64,000 bases of DNA. Origin: Nannocystis sp. RBIL2 (GTDB lineage: Bacteria > Myxococcota_A > Polyangia > Nannocystales > Nannocystaceae). The stretch spans positions 5,046,151 through 5,110,150 of the forward strand of contig NZ_JAPNJW010000002.1 of the NCBI RefSeq assembly GCF_026626745.1, read 5' to 3'. The notes under the pieces were generated by a model, which ran no database searches, was not told the DNA's origin, and saw only the letters and a program-made list of their open reading frames with translations. Positions 45,171 to 53,312 of this stretch are shown one piece after another. The number at the start of each line of letters is the position of its first letter. The stretch's first letter is position 1. Position numbers and translations under genes: made by a program.

Positions 45171-48100
45171 TCAGTCCTTGGCGAGGAACCAGCTGGAGCC
45201 GACGACCGTGCGGACGAGCGCGGCGATCGTGGCCTTCGGGTCGGGGTCGCGGGACAGGCGGTAGCCGGGGGTGCGCATGGCAGCCGGCAGCAGCGGGCGC
45301 ACCAGGCTGTCGAGCTGCTGTTCGCCCTCTTCGACGATCTTGCCGCGGAGCAGCCCGGCGAGCACCCCGTCGCGCTCGATGTCGAGGTGGAACTTCGCGT
45401 CGTCGAAGCTGTAGGACACCCCGGCGAACTTGTAGTCGAGCACCGTGGCCCCGTCGATCTCGATCGGCGGATCGGCGGTGACGATCAGGCCGTGCTCGCC
45501 GATCCGGACCACCAGCATCGTGTCCGGCGGCAGCAGGACGCGGGCGAGCTTCGAGTCGTAGAGGATCCGGCGGCCCTCGTCGTCGACCGGGAAGCGGTCG
45601 AGCACCGCCGCCACCGCCGAGAAGTCGGACTCCGCCGCGGCCGGCTCGTAGCCGCTCAGGGCCTTGCGCACCGCCGCCTCGACCAGCGCGTTCTCCAGCT
45701 GGCCGAACTCGCCGAACTGGACCTCGCCGGACTCGAGGTGATAGCGCGCGCCGTGGAAGTCGACACGCATGCGCAGGCCGGGCACGTCGAACTGCAGCCC
45801 GTACTGGCTGGCGACCGCGACCTCGCGGCGGTTCGCGCTCACCGTCAGCACGTCGCCGGGCTGCACGTGGACCAGCGCGTTGGCCAGGCCGAGGGGCAGC
45901 TGCACGTGCAGCACGGTGATCCGGCCCGGGTCGGGCTCGGGCATCGGCGGCTGCGGCAAGATCCGCAGGCCCAGCCGCTGCACGAACGCCGGCATGCGCG
46001 GGATCACCAGCACCCGCAGCAGGTCGGCCAGCACCTGCTCGGTGCGCGGGCTGACGGGCGACGGCTCGTGGTAGAACCGCTCCTCGATCCCCGCCACCCC
46101 GAGGCGCACCGTCCCGTCGGCGAACCGATAGGCCGCCTCGTGGAAGGTGAAGGACGGCATGTCGGCCAGCGCCGGGCCGGTCAGGCGCACGCCTGCGGCC
46201 GAACGCACCGCCACGCCCTCCGCGTCGACGCTCAGCTCGAGCGCGCCGCCGGTCGGCGTGCAGACCTCGATCGGGCCCCACTCGGAGTTGGCGCCGAACA
46301 CCACCAGGACCTCCTCGCCGGGCGCCGCGGTGACGTGCGCCGGCCAGAACCACGGCAGGACGCGCGCCAGCATGCCCCTCACGACATGTCCCAAGAGCCA
46401 GTTATCGAGCTCGCCGGCGTCCGGCCGGCTGGTCAGCTCGACGGTGAACGGCAGCAGCGAGATCTTGGCGCCGAGGGCGTCGACGTGGATGCCGAGGTCG
46501 GGCATGCGGACCACGCAGCCCTCGCCGAAGTCGAGGTGCGCGCCGTCGCGGCGCAGCGCGACGGTGGCCGGGCGCTGGCGATCGACGTGGACGGTGAGCG
46601 GGCCGACGACCGGCAGCTCGAGCATGAAGATCGGGGACGACGCGGGCGCGGGCGGCAGCGGCGGCGGCGGCCACGGCTGCGGCAGGCCGAGCCGCTCGGC
46701 CAGGGCGTGCAGCACCACCTTCGGGGTGAAGTGCGCGTGCAGGCGACGCACCAGCGCGTGCAGCAGCGGGCCCGCCGGCGGCTGGGTGACGAGCTCGATC
46801 TGCTCGCCGTCAGGGCGCCAGCGGATCGCCTCGACCGCGAACTCGCCGATCAGCGACTCGCCGACCGGACGCACCTGCAGCGGCGCGGTCGCGCCGATCG
46901 CCAGCGCGCCGGCGACCCGGGCCACCGTCAGCGAGGCGCCGGGCGGCAGCGTCAGGTCGAACGCGAGCCCGAGCTTCTCGCCGAGGAAGCCCGCCATGAC
47001 CTGTCGCAAGAGCCAGGTGTTGTTCGGGTCGGCGTCCGGCCACAGCGGCACGACCTTGCGCAGCGCCGGCAGGACGATCGTCTCGAGGCTGGCGGTCGCC
47101 AGCGCGATCAGGTAGTCGCCCGCCGGCGGCGAGGCGTCGATCACCAGCTCGTGCCGCGGCAGGTCGTAGCGGGCGCTGCGGAGCTCGAGCATCAGGCCGA
47201 GGTCGCGAGCGACCAGGAACAGCCCGCGCTCGCTGCGGAGCGTCAGCTCGGCGGGCCCGAGCGAGCCGCCCAGCGTGTCCTGCGGGTCCATGCGCAGCTC
47301 GAGCCGACCGAGCACCGGCAGCGACAGCGACAGCATCTCGCCCGAGAACCGCGCCAGCCGCTCCTCGTCGAGCACCGGCGCCTCGTGCTTGCGCAGGCCG
47401 AGCCAGCTCGGCGCCCGCGGAGCGCCCTCGGTGCGGGCGACCGCGGTGAGCACCGCCTGCCCGAACGCGCCGAGCCCCGGGTCGCCCTCGACCTCGAGCG
47501 CGCCGTCCTCCCAGCGGTAGGCGATCCGCCGCAGCTCCGCCGGCGGCACGTGCCAGGCCGCGGGGAACCCGAGCGACAGCCCGCCCGGGGCGGTCAGCAC
47601 CAGCGCCTCCTCGGTGTGGCGCAGCTCGATGTCGAAGCCCGTCTGCGTGTGGACCTCGAACTGCTCGCCGCCGGCCGGCTGGCGCCACAGCACGTGGTGC
47701 TCGTTGCCGTGCGGCGGCGGCAGCACGCCGTGCTCGCGCAGCCAGCGAGCAGGCAGCAGCGGCGCGAGGTACTGGTCGGACGCGCGCTGCACGATCGCCT
47801 CGAGCAGCGGCCCGAGCGGCGGATCGGTCTGCACGTCGACGACCGGGATGTCCTCGCGGTCGAGGTGGACGCGCGTGCGGACCAGGCGGAGCTCGGCCAG
47901 CTCGGGGAACTGATCGGAGTAGAGGTAGATCCCGCGCGGGGCGTCGAGCCGCACGCCGTCCTCGGCCTTGATGAGGGCGACGTCGCCGCCGCGATCGGTG
48001 GCGATGGCCAGCGAGCTGAACGGTCCGAGGGGGATCTTGCTCAGCGTACGGGTAGCCGGCGGGGGCTCGTCGGCGGAGATCCGCAAGGTCGCGAGGGCGG

Positions 48101-49172
48101 CCGCGATCGCCGCCTTGGAGCCCGAGAACAGGCTCGCGGCGCCGCTCTCGCGCTCGCGCGCGTGCGGGTGACCCGGGGTGCCCTCGGCGCCCGCGGGCTG
48201 CGACTCGCCCTCCTGCAGGGCGTGGTCGTCGGCGCGCAGACGATGGATGAGCTCGACGAGGTGCTCGCGCCGCTCGGGGTCGGCGAACAAGTCGTAACCG
48301 GGCTCGCGCATGGCGTCGGGCAGGCGCTTGCGCAGCCAGCGGGTGGCCTGCTTGGAGGCGGCGCGGACGAGGGCCCGCCGCACCGGGCCCAGCGGTGCGC
48401 TGACGACCTCGACCGTGGCAGTGGCGAAGTCGTAGCGGACGCGCAGCACCGAGAGGCTGAGCCCGACGGCGCGGATCACCAGCGGCCGCGACACTGCGAC
48501 CTCGAGCGCGTCGCCCCGCACCTCGACGGAGAGGATGGCGAGCGGGTCGAGCGAGGCGACCACGCCGGGGAAGCGGCGCCGGAACTTCAGCTGATGCGCC
48601 TCCGCCTGGTCGGGGAACAGCCGGGTCGCGGCCGCATGCAGCATGCTCCCGCCCGGGGTCCAGCCGAAGGTGTGCCGCAGGACGCTACACAGCGCGACCG
48701 CGAGCGCGCGCGGCAAGAAGGCGCCGAGGCCGTCGCTGTCGGTGTCGACCACGCCGTCCACCAGGTCGACGTAGAGCCGCCGCAGCCGCGCCGACGGCAG
48801 CTCGACCGGCCGCACCTCGAGGCCGCTGCCGAATTGCAGTTCGATCGCGTCGGCGTCGAGCTCCAGGCGCAGCGGCTGACCCAGCCCGAGGGCGACGTCG
48901 AGGTCGCCGACGAGCGGGACGGTCAGCCGCCCGAAATCCTCGCGCGGCAATACGGCGGTCACATACTCCCCGGATGGCGGAACCTCGTGGCGGACGGGCT
49001 GCGGCTGCGGTTGCGGCATGGCCTCGATGTAGTCGGCAATGCCGCGGACGCCCGTGTCAAAGGCCACGTCGCGCCAGGGCGGACGCCAGGGCGCTTTCAC
49101 TGCCTCGGCCGCCCGCCGCCGGCGGAGTCGTCGCAAGCTGCGCAGCGCCTCGCCTGTGGAGGTCGTAATCAT
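45171..49172 (-). CDS. Very large protein of about ten beta-rich repeats
   Basis: 1,333 residues from ATG 49172 (MITTSTGEALRSLRRLRRRR), the first plausible start; the frame upstream is antisense to another gene. After a basic N-terminus the protein is a chain of modules of about 110-150 residues. Each has the order: short strand (VPLVGDLDV, LPVLGRLEL, LPVVGPLTV), two or three strands with Gly turns, a strand pair ending in DG or Gly, then an amphipathic helix ending RLL or RAL. Two modules share PGYDLFADPERREHL / PGYRLSRDPDPKAT. I see no signal peptide or transmembrane helix. The fold resembles stacked beta-groove modules used for lipid or hydrophobic ligands, but that is inference only. The ATG is preceded at once by GGAGGGA, too close for an ideal ribosome binding site. 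Confidence 0.65.
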   Translation of the reverse strand: MITTSTGEALRSLRRLRRRRAAEAVKAPWRPPWRDVAFDTGVRGIADYIEAMPQPQPQPVRHEVPPSGEYVTAVLPREDFGRLTVPLVGDLDVALGLGQPLRLELDADAIELQFGSGLEVRPVELPSARLRRLYVDLVDGVVDTDSDGLGAFLPRALAVALCSVLRHTFGWTPGGSMLHAAATRLFPDQAEAHQLKFRRRFPGVVASLDPLAILSVEVRGDALEVAVSRPLVIRAVGLSLSVLRVRYDFATATVEVVSAPLGPVRRALVRAASKQATRWLRKRLPDAMREPGYDLFADPERREHLVELIHRLRADDHALQEGESQPAGAEGTPGHPHARERESGAASLFSGSKAAIAAALATLRISADEPPPATRTLSKIPLGPFSSLAIATDRGGDVALIKAEDGVRLDAPRGIYLYSDQFPELAELRLVRTRVHLDREDIPVVDVQTDPPLGPLLEAIVQRASDQYLAPLLPARWLREHGVLPPPHGNEHHVLWRQPAGGEQFEVHTQTGFDIELRHTEEALVLTAPGGLSLGFPAAWHVPPAELRRIAYRWEDGALEVEGDPGLGAFGQAVLTAVARTEGAPRAPSWLGLRKHEAPVLDEERLARFSGEMLSLSLPVLGRLELRMDPQDTLGGSLGPAELTLRSERGLFLVARDLGLMLELRSARYDLPRHELVIDASPPAGDYLIALATASLETIVLPALRKVVPLWPDADPNNTWLLRQVMAGFLGEKLGLAFDLTLPPGASLTVARVAGALAIGATAPLQVRPVGESLIGEFAVEAIRWRPDGEQIELVTQPPAGPLLHALVRRLHAHFTPKVVLHALAERLGLPQPWPPPPLPPAPASSPIFMLELPVVGPLTVHVDRQRPATVALRRDGAHLDFGEGCVVRMPDLGIHVDALGAKISLLPFTVELTSRPDAGELDNWLLGHVVRGMLARVLPWFWPAHVTAAPGEEVLVVFGANSEWGPIEVCTPTGGALELSVDAEGVAVRSAAGVRLTGPALADMPSFTFHEAAYRFADGTVRLGVAGIEERFYHEPSPVSPRTEQVLADLLRVLVIPRMPAFVQRLGLRILPQPPMPEPDPGRITVLHVQLPLGLANALVHVQPGDVLTVSANRREVAVASQYGLQFDVPGLRMRVDFHGARYHLESGEVQFGEFGQLENALVEAAVRKALSGYEPAAAESDFSAVAAVLDRFPVDDEGRRILYDSKLARVLLPPDTMLVVRIGEHGLIVTADPPIEIDGATVLDYKFAGVSYSFDDAKFHLDIERDGVLAGLLRGKIVEEGEQQLDSLVRPLLPAAMRTPGYRLSRDPDPKATIAALVRTVVGSSWFLAKD

Positions 49173-49252
49173 TCCCTCCGCAGCCCGCTTGCCGATCGTC
49201 GGAGATCGCCAATCATTCCCCGGCGGACGCTCCGCTCGCGGAGGTACCGCCA

Positions 49253-50329
49253 ATGACGGAGATCGCCGACAAGCTGGCGAAGGTCCGCAGCTGCCTGCAG
49301 GCGTCGCAGCTGGCGGCCGTTCGCTTCCGTGGCTCCGACTGGTTCGCGTGGGCGACCGCCGGCGGCTCGAGCGTCGTGCTGACGACGAGCGAGGCCGGGG
49401 TCGCAGAGGTCCTGGTGACCGCGGACGAGGCGTGGGTGCTGACCGACGCGATCGAGCACGACCGCCTGCAGGCCGAGGAGATCGCGGGGCTGCCGGTCTG
49501 GTCGCACCCGTGGGCGACGCCGGACTCGCGCGAGCAGTTCGTCGCCCGCTGCGCCGCCGGCGGCCGCGTCGCGTCCGATCGCCCGCAGGACGGCGAGGTG
49601 CCGCTGCCGCGTCCGCTGGCGCGGGCCCGCTGGTCGCTGTCCGGGCCCGAGCAGGAGCGCTACCGCCGGCTCGGGCGCGAGGCCGCCGAGGCGATGACCG
49701 CGGCGCTGCAGAGGGCCCGCCCCGAATGGACGGAGCTGCAGCTGGCCGGGGCCGGCAGCGAGGCGCTGTGGTCGCGCGGCATCGAGCCGGCGCTGATCCT
49801 CGTGGCGGGCGAGCGCCGCCTGCCGCTGTACCGCCACCCGACCCCACGCGACGAGCGGCTCGGCGCGCGGGCGATGATGGTGTTCTGCGCCCGTCGCCAC
49901 GGGCTCTACGCCTGCCTCACGCGCCACCTGTACTTTCGGTCACCCACGGCGGAGGAGCGGCGAGCGGCCGCGATCGTGGCCGAGGTCGAGGCCGCGGCGT
50001 TCGCCGCGTCGACACCCGGCACCCCGCTGTCGGCGGTGTTCTCGGCGATGGTCGCCGCCTACGCGCGCGCGGGCCAGCCCGGCGCCGAGACGAGTCACCA
50101 CCAGGGCGGGCCGTGCGGTTACGCGGCGCGCGAGTCGATCGCCCGCCCGGGTAATTCCGAGACCCTCGCGGAGGACGGCGCGATCGCCTGGAATCCTTCG
50201 CTGCCGGGGATGAAGATCGAGGACACCGCGCTGCTCCGCGGCGGCGCGCTCGAGCTCGTGACGGTCGATCCGGCCTGGCCGACCGTCACGATCGCCGGTC
50301 GGCCGCGGCCCGACCTGCTGGTGCGCTGA
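49253..50329 (+). CDS. M24 (pita-bread fold) peptidase-like protein lacking metal ligands
   Basis: 358 residues from ATG 49253. The N-terminal creatinase-type domain and the C-terminal M24 domain are readable: ERYRRLGREAAEAMTAAL, TSHHQGGPCGYAARE, and a final MKIEDTALL. In M24 enzymes two metal-binding Asp occur near a GxY motif; here that stretch reads MVFCARRHGLYACLTR, with Cys at one or both Asp positions. His and Glu ligand positions partly remain. This suggests loss of aminopeptidase activity and retention of binding; homologues with the same change appear common, but I cannot search. Divergent from the repeat-protein gene with 80 bp between. Confidence 0.75.
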   Translation: MTEIADKLAKVRSCLQASQLAAVRFRGSDWFAWATAGGSSVVLTTSEAGVAEVLVTADEAWVLTDAIEHDRLQAEEIAGLPVWSHPWATPDSREQFVARCAAGGRVASDRPQDGEVPLPRPLARARWSLSGPEQERYRRLGREAAEAMTAALQRARPEWTELQLAGAGSEALWSRGIEPALILVAGERRLPLYRHPTPRDERLGARAMMVFCARRHGLYACLTRHLYFRSPTAEERRAAAIVAEVEAAAFAASTPGTPLSAVFSAMVAAYARAGQPGAETSHHQGGPCGYAARESIARPGNSETLAEDGAIAWNPSLPGMKIEDTALLRGGALELVTVDPAWPTVTIAGRPRPDLLVR

Positions 50330-50353
50330 TTCGCCGCGCGAGGCGCAGACAGA

Positions 50354-50388
50354 CGACCACGGGCGCCCCGAAGGCGCGCCCGTGGTCG
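50354..50388 (+). terminator. Hairpin terminator after the M24-like gene
   Basis: Perfect 13-bp arms CGACCACGGGCGC (50354-50366) and GCGCCCGTGGTCG (50376-50388) with a 9-nt loop, 25 bp after the stop. No T-run. Confidence 0.7.
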
Positions 50389-50675
50389 GGCCCCCGATCG
50401 GACACAGCGATGACCGATGGCAATGCAACCATCGCCGCCCTCCATGGAAGCAGGCCCCTCGACCTCGCGCAACATCGCGCAACGACCAGACCGCGGCCGT
50501 GATCGTCGCCCGCCGATCTGTCGCGGCGGATCGACACAATCCGGCAGCGGGCCTCCCGCGCAGGGAAATCCCCGCGCCGCCCTGCTCAGACGAGACGGCG
50601 CCCGACGCGGGGCTCGCGCGACTCTCACCATTTGCTGGCCGAAGCGGCACGCGCGCATCAATCGCTATATGACGA

Positions 50676-50717
50676 CATGTTTATGAGGACATGTCTTCAT
50701 GGACATGTTCATTCGCG
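50676..50717. repeat. 14-bp phased repeat array (site 17)
   Basis: Three units in exact phase: CATGTTTATGAGGA, CATGTCTTCATGGA and CATGTTCATTCGCG, at 50676, 50690 and 50704. The nearest stop is 350 bp away. Confidence 0.75.
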
Positions 50718-50881
50718 GCGAGCTCACCGCGCCGGCCGTCGCCGCCACGAGCGCCCTGCGCGTCCGCGGACGAGGCGGCGAGGGCCGCTCGTAGCGACGG
50801 TGGCGGGCCGAGCCGCGCGGGCGAACGTCTGGCGCGCGTGGGCGGCGTTGCCGGGGTGATACGAGCGAGTATGACTGCGCG

Positions 50882-51415
50882 ATGGACCACAAGGACACCG
50901 ACCCGCGCCAGGACGAGCCGCAGGAGGTGCCCGCGCAGCTCGGGCAGATCTTCGCCGAGGCGAACATGATCTTGCCCGGGGTGCTGTCGTTGCTCGGTCT
51001 CCAGGTGATCAGCACCCTCAACGACATTTTTTTGAAGCAGCTCGGGCCGGTCGAGCACGGCCTGCACCTGGCAGCCTTCATCCTGCTGGCCGTCGGCCTC
51101 GCGCTGGTCGTGACGCCGGCGGCCTATCACCGGCAGACGGCTCCATACGGCATCCCGGCCGGCTTCGCCCGCCTCGCCACAATCTACGCGACCCTCGGCC
51201 TCGTCCCGCTCATGCTCGCGGTCTCGATCGATCTCTATATCATCACCTCGCTCATCACCAAGAGCGTGGCGATCTCGCTGATACTGTCCGGCTCGCTGCT
51301 CGCGGTGTTCGTCGGCCTGTGGCTGGTGTTCCCCCAGGTGGTGGCGGCCCAGCGACGCGCGCAGGCAGCCGAGGAGTCGCGCGGCGACAAGGCCGCGCCG
51401 CGCGAGCCGCGATGA
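50882..51415 (+). CDS. DUF6328-like four-helix membrane protein
   Basis: 177 residues from ATG 50882. An acidic N-terminus is followed by LGQIFAEANMILPGVLSLLGLQ, then membrane helices (LAAFILLAVGLALVVTPAAY, YATLGLVPLMLAVSIDL, ISLILSGSLLAVFVGLWLVF). The PAAYHR motif after the second helix is the marker of the DUF6328 family, of unknown role. It is monocistronic as far as I can see. Confidence 0.75.
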   Translation: MDHKDTDPRQDEPQEVPAQLGQIFAEANMILPGVLSLLGLQVISTLNDIFLKQLGPVEHGLHLAAFILLAVGLALVVTPAAYHRQTAPYGIPAGFARLATIYATLGLVPLMLAVSIDLYIITSLITKSVAISLILSGSLLAVFVGLWLVFPQVVAAQRRAQAAEESRGDKAAPREPR

Positions 51416-51654
51416 CGAGAGCGCTGCCGGGCCTTAGGTCCTTCGCTCGAGCGCTCGTTCGTGGCCCGGCTCGGCTCACCGGGCGAGCGATCGCTGAAAG
51501 GACGGTGCGCTCCGCTGATCGTCCTTGGTCGTTTGCTCGGCGGACACGGCGACGCGAGCAATCGCTCGGGATCAACCGATCGGCAGACAGGGCGAGCCGT
51601 CGTCGGCGCCTCCTCGATCGGCGCCTCCTCGATGGGCGGCGCCCGCTCGGCTTT
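51416..51654. other. Intergenic region with a short tandem duplication
   Basis: About 240 bp. Two copies of a 16-bp repeat (GGCGCCTCCTCGATCG and GGCGCCTCCTCGATGG) lie near 51605-51636. I see no gene here. Confidence 0.4.
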
Positions 51655-51834
51655 TCAGCGGAGCCGCGGACACGCGGGCGGGCTGTTGCCCGGCTGCTCC
51701 TCGCGCTCTCGGTCCTCGCGGTCGTCGTATTCGTCCTGGTTGCGGCGGTCGCGGAGCCACCGCAGCGCGCGCTCGTCACACGGCCACGACGGCGCCTGCT
51801 CTTCTCGTTGCGGAGGGTCTTGCGCTGTCGACAT
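51655..51834 (-). CDS. Small charged protein, 59 residues
   Basis: The ATG at 51834 opens MSTAQDPPQREEQAPSWPCD, followed by ERALRWLRDRRNQDEYDDRE and a strongly charged end, stop at 51655. GGAG lies 8 bp before the start. The composition looks like real coding sequence (Asp/Glu/Arg balance, a Trp pair). No family is recognised. Confidence 0.45.
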   Translation of the reverse strand: MSTAQDPPQREEQAPSWPCDERALRWLRDRRNQDEYDDREDREREEQPGNSPPACPRLR

Positions 51835-51972
51835 GGGAATCGCTCCAATCCGCTTCTTCTAGGTTCATGAAGAGCGTGGGCGACGTCCGCTCGGCCGACA
51901 AGCGGCCGCGGGCGCGTCCGCAGCTCCTTCGTGCAGGCGTCGGCGCGCTCGGGCCCGGCGAATGTCGACACC

Positions 51973-53196
51973 TCAGCGCTTCGTCCGCGTGCGTGATGAT
52001 TTCTGCGGCTTCGCCTCGTCGAGCTCGCGTTCGGCGGCCGCGCGCGCGTCCTCGGCCTCCGCTGCCCGCTCGCGCGCCGCCTCCGCTGCGCTCTCGGCCT
52101 TGTCGGCGCGCTGTCTGGCCGCCTCGGCCGCGCGCTCGGCTTTTTGCGCCTCGCGCTCGGCGGTTCGCGCCGTCGCCTCCGCGCGCTTGACCAGCTCCGC
52201 CAGCCGTCGTGCCTCGCGGAGCATCTTCTCGTGGGCCCGCTCGAGGTCGGTTCGTCGCCGACGCTCGGCTTGCTCGGCCTGCCGCTGCTCCGCTCGCTCG
52301 CGCGTCTGCTGGCGGCGGAGCTCGGCCTTCTCGGCGGCCCGCGCGGCCTTCTCGGCGGCCCGCGCCGCCTTCTCGGCGGCCCGATCGCGCGGCGCCTTCT
52401 TCTCGCGCGCGGGCTTCGCCTGCCTGGTCTTCTTCTCGCGCTCGGGCTCCTCCCCGCGCCGGCTCGGCTTCTTCTTCGCCGCGCGCTCGCGTCGGCTCGT
52501 CTTCTTCTTCGCCCCGCGCGCCGCTTCTTCCTCGGCCTCTTCCTCCGCGACCTCTTCTTCCTCGGCCTCTTCTTCCGCGACCTCTTCTTCCTCGGCCTCT
52601 TCTGCTTCGCGCTCGCGCCGGCTCGCCTTCTTCGCCCCGCGCGTCTCCTCTTCTTCGTCCTCTGCAGCCGCGCCGCCCGGGCGGGCTGCCAGCATCTCCA
52701 TCACGTCGCCGAAGTCGGCTGGCTCGAGCTCCGTCGCCAGCATCCCGCTGCGCAGCAGCTCGCGTTCGTGCTCGCTCGCCGTCGGCACTGATTGCAGCGT
52801 CACGCGGATGCTGTCGAGGTGGTCGCCGGGCGAGCGGATGCCGGCCTCTGCGAGCACGTTCGTGGCGCGCTGCAGCAGCTCCCACACCACGTCGTGTTGG
52901 GCGCGCATCGCCTCGCGCACCGCTGCGCCGCCGTGGGCCGAGCGCAGGCGTTCTCCGGCGCGCAGCAGCGCCTCCATGCGGGCCGGCTCGCGGCGTGCCA
53001 GCTGATTCACCGTCCACACGGCAGTGCTCGGCTTGCGCAGCGCCTTCACCCGCGTCGCCGCCGCGCTGTCGCCCTGCGTCCGCAGCTGCTTGGCCAGCGC
53101 GTCGCGCACCGCGGTGAACTCGTCCAGCGGCGCCGCGTACAGCTCGTCGAGCCCGGCCGTCTCCCGATCGTCGGTGCTCCTGGCCCGCCGCGCCAT
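51973..53196 (-). CDS. Protein with conserved N-terminal domain and long charged coiled coil
   Basis: 407 residues. About 1-170 is folded (GLDELYAAPLDEFTAVRDAL, VKALRKPSTAVWTVNQLARR), a domain found in many actinobacterial and myxobacterial proteins of unknown role. About 180-400 is almost entirely Glu, Lys, Arg and Ala in heptad patterns, including near-perfect EEEVAEEEAEEE repeats and AAEKAARAAEKAARAAEKAE. Likely a soluble scaffolding or DNA/RNA-associated protein. Confidence 0.7.
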   Translation of the reverse strand: MARRARSTDDRETAGLDELYAAPLDEFTAVRDALAKQLRTQGDSAAATRVKALRKPSTAVWTVNQLARREPARMEALLRAGERLRSAHGGAAVREAMRAQHDVVWELLQRATNVLAEAGIRSPGDHLDSIRVTLQSVPTASEHERELLRSGMLATELEPADFGDVMEMLAARPGGAAAEDEEEETRGAKKASRREREAEEAEEEEVAEEEAEEEEVAEEEAEEEAARGAKKKTSRRERAAKKKPSRRGEEPEREKKTRQAKPAREKKAPRDRAAEKAARAAEKAARAAEKAELRRQQTRERAEQRQAEQAERRRRTDLERAHEKMLREARRLAELVKRAEATARTAEREAQKAERAAEAARQRADKAESAAEAARERAAEAEDARAAAERELDEAKPQKSSRTRTKR

Positions 53197-53224
53197 CCTA
53201 CGTTCTCGTGGCCGAGACTTGCCC

Positions 53225-53268
53225 GGGCGCCAGTCGGCGCCCGCCCTTCACCCGGCGGAGCCCGCCGG
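53225..53268. terminator. Two adjacent hairpins after the histidine kinase gene
   Basis: GGGCGCC-AGTC-GGCGCCC (53225-53242) and CCGGCGG-AGC-CCGCCGG (53252-53268) lie between two genes transcribed leftward, just downstream of the kinase gene's stop at 53313. No T-run. Confidence 0.5.
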
Positions 53269-53312
53269 AGCGACCTCCGCGAGCCACGGCGGAGCCCGCG
53301 CAGGACGCTCGA

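Larger units (their letters stand above)
50330..50881. other. Gene-free region between the M24-like and DUF6328-like genes
   Basis: About 550 bp. A terminator hairpin lies at 50354-50388 and a 14-bp repeat array at 50676-50717. The small open frames are Arg-rich with no other support. Confidence 0.5.

Noticed and set aside
46385..46398. CATGTCCCAAGAGC in the large repeat protein as another array site
   Set aside because: A matching CCTGTCGCAAGAGC occurs at the equivalent place of another module (near 46996), so shared protein sequence (LLGHV/LLRQV) explains it.
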